Below are positions 56,991 to 64,000 of a stretch of 64,000 nucleotides of DNA, piece after piece. The stretch comes from Streptomyces caelestis (GTDB lineage Bacteria; Actinomycetota; Actinomycetes; Streptomycetales; Streptomycetaceae): contig NZ_JACHNE010000001.1 of the NCBI RefSeq assembly GCF_014205255.1, positions 2,542,001 through 2,606,000 on the forward strand, read 5' to 3'. How positions within the stretch are numbered: the stretch's first letter is position 1; every line of letters begins with the position of its first letter. The translations under genes and the position numbers were made by a program. A model generated the notes under the pieces. It did no database searches, was not told the origin of the DNA, and saw nothing but the letters and a program-made list of their open reading frames with translations.

Positions 56991-57734
56991 CTAGATACCG
57001 GACTCGGACGTGCGCACCAGGATGCGGCGGCAGTTCTCGCAGCGGATCACCGTGTTGGGCGCCGCGTTGCGGATCTCGCTCAGCTCGGTGATGGCGAGCT
57101 CCTGCCGGCAGCCCTGGCAGCTGCGCGCGTACAGCTTGGCCGCGCCGATGCCGCCCTGCTGCTCGCGCAGCTTGTCGTAGAGCTTGAGCAGGTCGGCGGG
57201 GACCGAAGCGGCGATGACCTCGCGCTCCTTGGTGACCGTGGCGATCTCGCCGTCGATCTCCTCGAAGGCCGCGTCACGGCGCGCGGTCGCGTCGTCGATC
57301 TTCGACTGGACGGAGCCGACCCGCTCGGTCAGCTCGGCCACGCGCTGCTGCGCGGACTCCCGGCGCTCCATGACCTCCAGCACCACGTCCTCCAGATCGC
57401 CCTGACGCCTGGCGAGCGAGGCGATCTCGCGCTGGAGGTTCTCCAGGTCCTTGGGGGAGGTGACGGCGCCGGAGTCCAGGCGCTGCTGGTCGCGGGTGGC
57501 GCGCTGGCGCACCTGGTCCACGTCCTGCTCGGCCTTGGTCTGCTCGCGGGCGGTGTCGCTCTCCTCGGTCTGCGCGGCCACGAGCAGGTCGCGCAGCTGG
57601 GTGTGGTCCTTGGTCAGCGACTCGATCTCGGCGTGCTCGGGCAGCGACCTCCGCCGGTGGGCCAGCTGCTGGAGGCGGACGTCGAGGTCCTGGACGTCGA
57701 GGAGTCGGATCTGGTCGGCGGGCTCGGCGTTCAG
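56991..57734 (-). CDS. Coiled-coil zinc-ribbon protein (CT398-like)
   Basis: 247 aa from a CTG start at 57734 (read as Met); GGGAG lies 8 nt upstream and the CTG overlaps the NIF3-like stop (CTGA). Starting at the first GTG (57581) would remove the conserved N terminus NAEPADQIRLLDVQDLDVRLQQLAHRRRSLPEHAEI. Residues ~10-190 are one long coiled coil and the C terminus has a CxxC...CxxC zinc ribbon (CQGCRQE and CENCRRIL). Homologs are always next to the NIF3-like gene and the RNase HI gene in actinobacteria. Function unknown, presumably a nucleic-acid or protein-assembly scaffold. Confidence 0.82.
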   Translation of the reverse strand: MNAEPADQIRLLDVQDLDVRLQQLAHRRRSLPEHAEIESLTKDHTQLRDLLVAAQTEESDTAREQTKAEQDVDQVRQRATRDQQRLDSGAVTSPKDLENLQREIASLARRQGDLEDVVLEVMERRESAQQRVAELTERVGSVQSKIDDATARRDAAFEEIDGEIATVTKEREVIAASVPADLLKLYDKLREQQGGIGAAKLYARSCQGCRQELAITELSEIRNAAPNTVIRCENCRRILVRTSESGI

Positions 57735-58636
57735 TTCGGGGCTCCCAGGGGGTCAGAAGAGGAAGGGGGGCGCGAAGCGCTCGTTGGAAGGGCGGTGGCG
57801 GGTGACGGGTGGGCGGAGGCCGCGTGGGCGGTCCAGGGGTCGGTGACCGTCTTCGAGACGTGGACGCGCAGGTCCCATCCGTGCCGGTCGGAGATCTCGT
57901 CGAGCTGGCTCGCGGCCAGCTCGCACCAGGGCCACTCGGTGGCCCAGTGCGCCGCGTCGAGCAGCGCGAGGGGGCTGTGGGCGCGGGCCTCGGAGACGGG
58001 GTGGTGGCGCAGGTCCGCCGTGAGGAAGGCGTCGACGCCCGCCGCGCGCACCTGGTCGAAGAGGCTGTCGCCGGAACCGCCGCTGACGGCGACCGTGCGC
58101 ACGAGCGCCTCGGGGTCACCGGCGACGCGGATGCCCTGCGCGGTGGCGGGCAGCCGCTCGGCGGCGCGGGCGGCGAGCTCGCGGACGGTCAGCGGGTGGT
58201 CGAGGGCGCAGACGCGGCCCAGTCCCCGGCGGCCCTCGGGATCGGTCGGGTCCGGCACGAGCGGCCCGGTGACCCGCAGGTCCAGCGCGCCCGCGAGGGC
58301 GTCGGAGACGCCGGGGTCGGCGGTGTCGGCGTTGGTGTGGGCGACGTGCAGCGCGATGTCGTTCTTGATGAGGGTGTGGACGACACGGCCCTTGAAGTGC
58401 GTCGCCGCGACCGTCGTCGTGCCGCGCAGATAGAGCGGGTGGTGGGTGACGAGCAGGCCGGCGCCCAGCTTCACCGCCTCGTCGACGATCTCCTGGACCG
58501 GGTCGACGGCGAACAGGACGCGCGTGACCTCCTGGTCCGGGTCGCCCGCGACGGTGCCGACCGCGTCCCAGGACTCGGCCCGCTCGGCGGGCCACAGGCT
58601 CTCCAGCGCGGCGATGACTTCAGACAGACGGGGCAC
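57731..58636 (-). CDS. NIF3-like dinuclear metal centre protein
   Basis: 301 aa. NIF3/YbgI family: VTHHPLYLRG (His-His metal ligands), LIKNDIALHVAHTNAD (His, Asp) and the C-terminal DLRHHPVSEA region build the two-metal site of a toroidal hexamer. E. coli YbgI was linked to GTP cyclohydrolase-like activity in some annotations, not established. The frame ends in a short Ala/Pro/Ser tail and its stop overlaps the zinc-ribbon CTG. ATG at 58636; GCACCCGTGCC upstream without a strong site. The operon NIF3 - zinc ribbon - RNase HI/phosphatase is a common actinobacterial unit. Confidence 0.88.
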   Translation of the reverse strand: MPRLSEVIAALESLWPAERAESWDAVGTVAGDPDQEVTRVLFAVDPVQEIVDEAVKLGAGLLVTHHPLYLRGTTTVAATHFKGRVVHTLIKNDIALHVAHTNADTADPGVSDALAGALDLRVTGPLVPDPTDPEGRRGLGRVCALDHPLTVRELAARAAERLPATAQGIRVAGDPEALVRTVAVSGGSGDSLFDQVRAAGVDAFLTADLRHHPVSEARAHSPLALLDAAHWATEWPWCELAASQLDEISDRHGWDLRVHVSKTVTDPWTAHAASAHPSPATALPTSASRPPSSSDPLGAPN

Positions 58637-58835
58637 GGGTGCAAGGCTACCCGTCTGATCTGTGGCGTTGAACCGCCACCGTCCCCGTCACCCGGCTGTC
58701 GCCCCGCCCAGCACACAAGCCCCCACCTCCTCAGGCGAATCGTTCCTGGAACACCCTTATGTGTGAAGTCGGGACCCTGCGGATTCCCCGCCCGCACGTA
58801 CGAAAACTACGTTCGTCACTGGAGGTGACCGAACG

Positions 58836-60197
58836 ATGACAGCGTGTGCGATCGAACCTTCGGCGGGACACGAGGACGACGGGGTCGCGCCGGCAGGATG
58901 CACACTCACCGCGGACGGCGCCTACGCCGCACGCCTCGCGTCGGCCGGCGACTCCTGGTTCCCGGAGCGCTGGACCCTGGACGGCCCCGAGCCGTACGCG
59001 GTCCCCCTGCCCCGCAACCAGCCGGAGGAACCCGGCACCGAGGTGCAGCCGATGGGCGACGGGCGGGTCCTCATCCACCGTCTGGTGGCCGGGCGGCACG
59101 CCTTCTCGCTGCTGTACCCGACGGGGCCCGGCACCGGTGAGCTGCCCCTGGGCGTGGTCGAGTGCCCGGACGACACGGCCCGGCTGCGGCTGCTGCCGCC
59201 CGCCCCCGGCGGCAGGCGGGCGTACGCCCTGGCCGTCGGCCCGCGTTCGACGACGGTGTGGCTGGTGGCGGGCGGTGCCTTCGGGCCCGAGCGGCTGGCC
59301 GAGCTGCCCGGCCGCTGCTCGGGCGGGGTCTGGCTGGACCGTACGGGGCGGCTGCTGGCCCTGGACCGGGAGGCCGGCGGGCGCACCAAGGCGGTCGTGG
59401 TGGACCTGGAGCGCGGCGGCGAGGTGTCGCCACTGCTCCAGATCGCCGCCGACAGCGACGACCGGCTGCTGCTCGCCGACCACGACAGCGGGCTGCTGCT
59501 CATCCGCTCGGACGCGCCCTCGCCGGGGCAGGACCGGCTGGGCTGGGGTGTCCTGGGCAGCACACTGCCGGTGCGCTTCCCGGAGTGCCTGCGGCTGCGG
59601 GACTGCGCCGTCACGCCGTTCGCGATCCAGCCCGGGCAGATACTGGCGCCGGAGAGCTGCGCGGTGGCGCTGCGCGTCGACGGGCCGCGCGGCAGGTGGG
59701 TCGGCGTGTGGCGGCCGTCCGAGCGGCGGGTGCACCATCTGCCGGCGCCCGAGGGGTGGCTGGCGGGTGCCGGCCTGTGGACGCCGGAGGGGGTGCTGCG
59801 CCTTCCGTACGCGACGGAGGCCGAGCCGTGCGGCGTGGCACAGGTGAGCCCGCCGGCGGCCGTGGCGTCCGAGCCCGGCGCCATGCCGCCGCCACCCGGG
59901 CCGGGTCAGAGCCCGGACGCGCGAGCCGCCGGCGCGCCCCCGGCCACGGGACACCCCCCGCAACCGGCGCCTCCCGCAAGAGCACACCCCGCGCAACCGA
60001 CGCCTCCCGCACCGGGCCACCCCCTGGAACCGGCACCCCCGGCTCCGGAATGCTCAGCTCCGGAACACTCGGGCTACCACCCGCAGCACCCGGTACAGCC
60101 CGCCCCGCCAGCCGACCCCACGCACCCCCCGACCCCCTCCGCCCCCCGCCCGGTCCCGCTGCAGCAGGCGCCATTGGGACGGCTTGTAACGAACTAG
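58836..60197 (+). CDS. Hypothetical beta-propeller-like protein with Pro-rich tail
   Basis: 453 aa, GGAGGTGACCGAACG before the ATG. Residues ~20-340 are a series of short beta-strands with turn-rich loops (TLTADGAYAARLASAGDSWFPERW, GTGELPLGVVE, GGVWLDRTGRLLALDREAGGRTKAVVVDLE) compatible with a propeller, but without WD or NHL motifs. Residues ~350-445 are Pro/Ala-rich with PP-A-H-P repeats (GHPPQPAPPARAHPAQPTPPAPGHP). Streptomycete-specific in my experience and without a known role. Divergent from the NIF3 operon across a 199-bp promoter region that contains ACGAA/TTCGT arms. Confidence 0.62.
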   Translation: MTACAIEPSAGHEDDGVAPAGCTLTADGAYAARLASAGDSWFPERWTLDGPEPYAVPLPRNQPEEPGTEVQPMGDGRVLIHRLVAGRHAFSLLYPTGPGTGELPLGVVECPDDTARLRLLPPAPGGRRAYALAVGPRSTTVWLVAGGAFGPERLAELPGRCSGGVWLDRTGRLLALDREAGGRTKAVVVDLERGGEVSPLLQIAADSDDRLLLADHDSGLLLIRSDAPSPGQDRLGWGVLGSTLPVRFPECLRLRDCAVTPFAIQPGQILAPESCAVALRVDGPRGRWVGVWRPSERRVHHLPAPEGWLAGAGLWTPEGVLRLPYATEAEPCGVAQVSPPAAVASEPGAMPPPPGPGQSPDARAAGAPPATGHPPQPAPPARAHPAQPTPPAPGHPLEPAPPAPECSAPEHSGYHPQHPVQPAPPADPTHPPTPSAPRPVPLQQAPLGRLVTN

Positions 60198-60294
60198 TGC
60201 CGGTTGGCGTGGCCTCCTGGATCCGGGGTGCGGGGCGCCGGTTAAACTCGCCGGGCTGTAAGAAAGATCATGTTGACGGGGTGACTTCCATCCG

Positions 60295-60459
60295 ATGAGC
60301 GACGCCAGCAAGAACCAGCGCACTGCCGACGTCCAGGCGATCTCCGCGGGCCACGGCCGGCACCGTGGTGAGATCTCCACGCAGGACGGCGAGACGGCTC
60401 CGCGCGGCCGCCACCGCAAGCCGGTGGCGGAGACCGAGCAGTCCGAGACGGCGGCCTGA
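60295..60459 (+). CDS. Small hydrophilic protein, 54 aa
   Basis: MSDASKNQRTADVQAISAGHGRHRGEISTQDG... ends in TEQSETAA. ATG at 60295 preceded by GGGGTGACTTCC; codon usage fits the genome and the frame is clean. It is highly charged, with Gly-His and Arg-His-Arg-Lys runs, and is followed by a strong hairpin. Upstream TTAAACT (60240-60246) could be a -10 box. Possibly a small stress or sporulation peptide, but nothing supports a specific role. Confidence 0.5.
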   Translation: MSDASKNQRTADVQAISAGHGRHRGEISTQDGETAPRGRHRKPVAETEQSETAA

Positions 60460-60484
60460 CGGAACGTCAGTGACCGGGAGGCGA

Positions 60485-60517
60485 ACGGCCCCACCCCTCT
60501 ATGACGGGTGGGGCCGT
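60485..60517. terminator. Bidirectional hairpin terminator
   Basis: ACGGCCCCACCC and GGGTGGGGCCGT form a perfect 12-bp stem with a 9-nt loop, followed by TTTCCC on the plus strand. It lies between the small plus-strand gene and the 3' end of the minus-strand SDR gene, so it can serve both. Confidence 0.78.
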
Positions 60518-60527
60518 TTCCCGTGCT

Positions 60528-61469
60528 TCAGCCGCGCCCCAGCCCCAGCACCTCCACCGCCGCGAAGGTCTCCCCGGCCGGCCGGTCCGCGTAGTACGGA
60601 CCGAGGAGGGCCTCCAGTTCGTCGTACGTGAAGGTGTCCTGCTTGCTGTCGAACTTGGCGGCGACGCGCGGCCGTTCGACGACGGCCACCATGCCGCCGT
60701 GCACCACGAGGAGCTGTCCGTTCACCCGGGCGGCGGCGGGCGAGGCCAGATAGCCGACGAGCGGGGCGACGTGCTCGGGGGCGAGCGGGTCGAGGCCGTT
60801 GCCGGAGGGCTGTTCGACGCCCGCGAAGACGTCCTCGGTCATCCGGGTACGGGCGCGCGGGCAGATCACGTTGGCGGTGACGCCGTACTTGCCGAGGGCG
60901 AGGGCCGTGGAGGTGGTCAGGCCGACGATCCCGCCCTTGGCGGCCGCGTAGTTGGGCTGTCCGGCGGAACCGGCGAGGAACGCCTCGGAGGAGGTGTTCA
61001 CGATCCGCCCGTACACCTTCTCCCCCGCCCGTTTGGACCGCTCCCGCCAGTGGGCGGCGGCGAACCGGATGGTGTTGAAGTGCCCCTTGAGGTGCACGCG
61101 GAGCACGGCGTCCCACTCCTCCTCGGCCATCGAGAACACCATGCGGTCGCGCAGGATGCCCGCGTTGTTGACCAGGATGTCGAGCTTGCCGAACTCGGCG
61201 ACGGCCGACTCGACCAGTTCGCGCGCCTGCCGGAAGTCGGAGACGTCGCCGGTGTGCGCGAGCGCGGTGCCGCCCGCCGCGCGGATCTCGGCGGCGACCT
61301 CCTCGGCGGGCCCGGCCGAGGCCTCGCCGGTGCCGTCCCGCCCGGGCTGCCCGTAGTCGTTGACGATCACGGCGGCGCCGAGCCGGGCGAGTTCCAGCGC
61401 CTCGGCCCGGCCGAGCCCGCGTCCCGCGCCCGTGACGATCGCGGACAGTCCCTTCAGCGGCAGCGGCAT
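60528..61469 (-). CDS. SDR oxidoreductase, hydroxyacyl-CoA dehydrogenase (MFE-2) type
   Basis: 313 aa. AIVTGAGRGLGRAEALELARLGAAVIVNDYG is the cofactor site with the VNDYG motif of the MFE-2 subgroup, an Asp typical of NAD use. NNAGILRDRM, catalytic Ser in VNTSSEAFL and YAAAKGG (YxxxK) complete the signature. It likely oxidises 3-hydroxyacyl-CoA in beta-oxidation of fatty acids or a sterol side chain. Third and last gene of the hydratase-ADH-SDR operon (10-bp gap). ATG at 61469. Confidence 0.85.
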   Translation of the reverse strand: MPLPLKGLSAIVTGAGRGLGRAEALELARLGAAVIVNDYGQPGRDGTGEASAGPAEEVAAEIRAAGGTALAHTGDVSDFRQARELVESAVAEFGKLDILVNNAGILRDRMVFSMAEEEWDAVLRVHLKGHFNTIRFAAAHWRERSKRAGEKVYGRIVNTSSEAFLAGSAGQPNYAAAKGGIVGLTTSTALALGKYGVTANVICPRARTRMTEDVFAGVEQPSGNGLDPLAPEHVAPLVGYLASPAAARVNGQLLVVHGGMVAVVERPRVAAKFDSKQDTFTYDELEALLGPYYADRPAGETFAAVEVLGLGRG

Positions 61470-61479
61470 GGCGGTGTCC

Positions 61480-62556
61480 TCACATCTCGATGCAGGTCCG
61501 CAGGGCGGTCCCGGTCCGCATCTGGTCCAGGGCCTCGTTGATGTCGGCGAAGGGGACCCGGTGCGTGATCAGGCCCGCCAGGTCGACACGGCCCGCGCGC
61601 CACAGGGCGATGGTGCGTTCGTAGGAGCGCAGGATGTCGCCGCCGCCGTACATGGACGGCAGGATCCGCTTCTCGTCGAAGAACAGCTCGAACATGTTCA
61701 GCTGGAGGAAGTCGTCCATGGCGCCCGCGCCGACCACGACGAGGGTGCCGCCGCGCCGGGTGGTGTCATAGGCGGTCCGTGCCGTGGCGGACGTGCCGAC
61801 GACCTCGAAGACGTAGTCGAAGCCCTCGCCGGCGGTGACCTGCTGCTTGGCGTCGGGGAGCTCGTCGGGCGAGACGGCCTTCGTGGCCCCGAACCGCAGA
61901 GCGGCCTCACGCCGGGAGACGACCGGATCGACGGCGACGATCTCGGCGGCCCCGCGCAGCCGGGCCCCCTGGATCACGGAGATGCCCACGCCCCCGCACC
62001 CGATGACCGCCACCGATGAACCCGCCGCCACGTCCGCCGTGTTCAGCGCGGCGCCCAGCCCGGTCGTCACCCCGCAGCCGATGAGGGCGGCGATGTCGAA
62101 GGGCACGTCGTCGGGTATCGGGACCGCGCACCCGGCGTCGACGACGACCTCCTCGGTGAAGGTGCCGGTGCCGGCCATGCCGAAGACGTCCCCGGCGGGC
62201 CGCCTGAAGTTGGGGGTGCCCGCGTTCATGAACCCGGCGAGGCACAGCTCGGTCTGCCCGCGCTTGCAGGCGGGACAGACACCGCAGGCGGACAGCCAGC
62301 ACACGACGACCCGGTCACCGGCCCTCACGTGGCCGACGCCTTCACCGACTTCGAGGATCTCGCCCGCCCCCTCGTGCCCGGGCACGAACGGCCCGGGCTG
62401 CGGCAGCACCCCGCTCATCGCGGACAGGTCCGAGTGGCACAGCCCCGTGGCGCGCACCCGGATCCGCACCTTGCCGGGTCCGAACCCCACCGCCTCGACG
62501 TCGTCGAGGACCTCCAGCTTGTCCTGGCCGATCTCGTGCAGTACGGCTGCGCGCAT
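61480..62556 (-). CDS. Zinc-dependent alcohol dehydrogenase
   Basis: 358 aa. Medium-chain ADH: ATGLCHSDLS (catalytic zinc Cys), GHEGAGE (zinc His and Glu), CPACKRGQTELC (structural zinc, preceded by ACGVCP) and GCGGVGISVIQGARLRGA (NAD-binding). VDPVVSRREAALRFGATKAV gives an Asp at the end of strand 2, favouring NAD. GGGGAG before the ATG at 62556. In the operon it could oxidise an alcohol released or formed during acyl side-chain breakdown; substrate unassigned. Confidence 0.88.
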   Translation of the reverse strand: MRAAVLHEIGQDKLEVLDDVEAVGFGPGKVRIRVRATGLCHSDLSAMSGVLPQPGPFVPGHEGAGEILEVGEGVGHVRAGDRVVVCWLSACGVCPACKRGQTELCLAGFMNAGTPNFRRPAGDVFGMAGTGTFTEEVVVDAGCAVPIPDDVPFDIAALIGCGVTTGLGAALNTADVAAGSSVAVIGCGGVGISVIQGARLRGAAEIVAVDPVVSRREAALRFGATKAVSPDELPDAKQQVTAGEGFDYVFEVVGTSATARTAYDTTRRGGTLVVVGAGAMDDFLQLNMFELFFDEKRILPSMYGGGDILRSYERTIALWRAGRVDLAGLITHRVPFADINEALDQMRTGTALRTCIEM

Positions 62557-62588
62557 GGTGCGGGCTCCCCTCGTACGGCGTGTGGGAC

Positions 62589-63446
62589 TCAGGTGTGTTC
62601 GACGACGGTGTCGGCGAGGACGGGCACGTCGTCCCGCTCGACGGCGCTCACGGCGAGGCGCACGGAGCCCTGCCCGGGCCACATGCGGATCCGCAGGGTC
62701 TCCCCCGGGTACACGACCCCCGCGAACCGGGTGGCGTACGACCGCACCCGGGTCACGTCGCCGCCGAGCAGTGTGTCGACGACCGCCTTGAGCGTCATGC
62801 CGTAGGTGCACAGGCCGTGCAGGATGGGCCGGTCGAACCCGGCGCGCTTGGCGAACTCGGGGTCGGCGTGCAGCGGGTTCCAGTCCCCGGACAGCCGGTA
62901 CAGCAGGGCCTGGTCCTCGCGGACGTGCCGTTCGACGACCCGGTCCGGCTCACCGGCGGGCGGATCGAGCCGCGTGGACGGTCCCCGGTCGCCGCCCCAG
63001 CCGCCCTCTCCCCGTACGTAGATCTGCGCGTCGTTGGTCCACAACGGCTCGTCTCCGTCGGCCACTTCGGTCCGCATGACGAGGACGGCCGCCTTGCCCT
63101 TGTCGTACACGGCGGCGATCCGGTTGGTGGCGGTGGCGGATCCCGTGGCCGGGATGGGCCGGTGGATGACGAGGCTCTGGCCGCCGTGCAGGACGCGGGC
63201 CAGGTCGACCTCGACGCCGGGCATGGACAGACCGCCGGTCACGCCGGGTTTTCCGGCGCCCGCGACGGTGGCGAAGCTCGGCAGGACGTGCAGCCGGGAC
63301 TCCAGGGTGTAGCGCAGTTCGTCGGGGTCGGTGGCGGGGCTGCCCGCGCCGATGCCGAGGTGGTAGAGCTGCACGTCCTTGTGGTCCCAGGAGAGCTCGG
63401 CGGTCCGGGGTTCGGCCGCGAGCGCCTTGGCTGCGTCGATGGGCAT
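62589..63446 (-). CDS. MaoC-family 2-enoyl-CoA hydratase
   Basis: 285 aa. Two-hot-dog enoyl-CoA hydratase 2: LYHLGIGAG and the signature YRLSGDWNPLHADPEFAKRAGFDRPILHGLCTYG, with Asp and His (D...H in NPLHADP) as the catalytic pair. It adds water to trans-2-enoyl-CoA to give (R)-3-hydroxyacyl-CoA, which suits the MFE-2-type SDR at the end of the operon. AGGAG before the ATG at 63446. The exact KstR-type operator lies about 90 nt upstream. First gene of the operon. Confidence 0.9.
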   Translation of the reverse strand: MPIDAAKALAAEPRTAELSWDHKDVQLYHLGIGAGSPATDPDELRYTLESRLHVLPSFATVAGAGKPGVTGGLSMPGVEVDLARVLHGGQSLVIHRPIPATGSATATNRIAAVYDKGKAAVLVMRTEVADGDEPLWTNDAQIYVRGEGGWGGDRGPSTRLDPPAGEPDRVVERHVREDQALLYRLSGDWNPLHADPEFAKRAGFDRPILHGLCTYGMTLKAVVDTLLGGDVTRVRSYATRFAGVVYPGETLRIRMWPGQGSVRLAVSAVERDDVPVLADTVVEHT

Positions 63447-63765
63447 GGGGCTCCTGATCGCCGGAGGAAGGACCTCGGTACGGCCGTCCGCACCGTCGGC
63501 CGCACCGAGGCCGTCTGGGATCGGACCGGCACGCGAACTGAAACGCGTTCCAGTCCCGCGCCCTCTGTATAGCCGAGGCCCCGGCAGTTGTGAAGGCTCC
63601 TGACGTCATGTCAGATCGACGTGGCGGTCACACGCCTCAGGATGGGGCGGAGCAGCGGCCTGCGGGGGCGGGACGTTCTCGCGGTGGCGCGGACGTGTAC
63701 GTTGGCCGGTGGTCCACGCCCCCACACGGCGAGGGCGTCGGCAACGGCTAGGGGAACTGGAGCAC
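63447..63765. other. 319-bp intergenic region with a KstR-type operator
   Basis: This interval separates the minus-strand acyl-CoA operon from the plus-strand last gene. Its clear element is the operator at 63537-63554. A 47-codon plus frame at 63608-63751 (ATG, no ribosome binding site) was seen but is not convincing. GGGGAACTGGAGCAC precedes the next ATG. Confidence 0.5.
63537..63554. promoter_or_regulatory. KstR-type palindromic operator
   Basis: ACTGAAACGCGTTCCAGT; its core 63539-63552 (TGAAACGCGTTCCA) fits the mycobacterial KstR consensus TNNAACNNGTTNNA at every fixed base. The outer arms ACTG/CAGT add to the symmetry. It sits about 90 bp before the enoyl-CoA hydratase ATG, so it most likely controls that operon. 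That the local regulator is a KstR ortholog is inferred; other TetR acyl-CoA regulators use similar sites. Confidence 0.6.
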
Positions 63766-64000
63766 ATGGGACGCGTCGCCGTCATCACCGCGCCGAACAT
63801 CGGATACCGCAACACGGGCATGCTGACCGTGGACTTGGCGTTCGAGTCCCTGCGGCGGCGGATGGACACCGCGTTCGAGGCCACCTGGTACACGCTGCAC
63901 ACGCCGGAGACCGTGCCGCTGCGCGACTGCGCGCGCGGCACCGATCTGCCGTTCCGCTTCCACCCGCTGGCCGAGCACCTCGACACGCTCCGCGACCATG
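63766..64000 (+). CDS. Unassigned protein, N-terminal part (possibly polysaccharide pyruvyl transferase-like)
   Basis: 78 codons before the window ends: MGRVAVITAPNIGYRNTGMLTVDLAFESL... The GYRNTGMLTVDLA stretch resembles the N-terminal glycine/asparagine loop of polysaccharide pyruvyl transferases (NxGN/DxxI), but the match is weak. GGGGAACTGGAGCAC precedes the ATG at 63766. Incomplete, so length and other domains cannot be judged. Confidence 0.4.
   Translation, partial: MGRVAVITAPNIGYRNTGMLTVDLAFESLRRRMDTAFEATWYTLHTPETVPLRDCARGTDLPFRFHPLAEHLDTLRDH

Noticed and set aside
63608..63751. 47-codon plus-strand frame before the last gene
   Set aside because: No ribosome binding site and no recognisable sequence; the KstR-type site and promoter occupy the region.

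Overview
The window reads as chromosomal DNA of a Streptomyces or close relative. GC content is very high, third codon positions are almost all G or C, GTG starts are common, the gene set is actinomycete-typical (F420 enzyme, DmdR/IdeR-type iron boxes, a mce operon, an RNase HI/phosphatase fusion), and several genes look leaderless. No rRNA or intact tRNA gene was seen. One structural RNA, RNase P RNA, lies near 50.4-50.8 kb on the minus strand.

Layout. 0-5 kb: end of an M50 protease, a small membrane protein, an F420:NADP oxidoreductase, a sialidase-like protein, and type I methionine aminopeptidase. 4.4-9.4 kb: an iron island, with a heme oxygenase and an efeO-efeB-efeU ferrous iron operon, each behind an iron box. 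9.4-25 kb: ordinary accessory genes (lipoprotein, PrimPol-like protein, glycerophosphodiesterase, TetR regulator with palindromic operators, S37 peptidase, Rsm22-like methyltransferase, class C serine hydrolase, MFS exporter, oxidoreductases, DoxX, MazG-like). An IS200/IS605-type tnpB element sits between the hydrolase and the MFS gene and seems to have cut off the MFS tail. A phoD remnant lies at 21.5 kb.

24.3-37.0 kb: an MFS exporter overlapping one 3784-residue hybrid synthetase, read as AL-ACP-KS-AT-ACP-LLM-C-A-PCP-C. It would activate an acyl starter, add one malonyl unit, modify it with an embedded flavin monooxygenase, couple one amino acid, and release through a terminal condensation domain. 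It resembles the mycosubtilin starter enzyme with the aminotransferase replaced by a luciferase-like monooxygenase. No thioesterase or other biosynthetic gene is adjacent.

37.0-50.3 kb: a complete mce lipid-import operon on the minus strand (mceG ATPase, two YrbE permeases, MceA-F, two Mce-associated proteins). Upstream are an ECF sigma factor with a C-terminal membrane segment and a lytic transglycosylase. The mce operon and the transglycosylase/sigma pair carry the same bipartite promoter-like motif with identical 15-nt spacing, suggesting one regulon.

50.4-55.3 kb: rnpB, then a stretch rich in broken genes: a frameshifted DMT transporter, a decayed MerR gene and a frameshifted KDPG aldolase, among intact AraC, Uma2 and YaaA genes. 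55.2-64 kb: RNase HI/acid phosphatase with an expanded repeat linker, a coiled-coil zinc-ribbon protein (CTG start), a NIF3-like protein, two hypotheticals, and a three-gene acyl-CoA operon (MaoC hydratase, alcohol dehydrogenase, SDR) behind an exact KstR-type operator. The window ends inside an unassigned gene.
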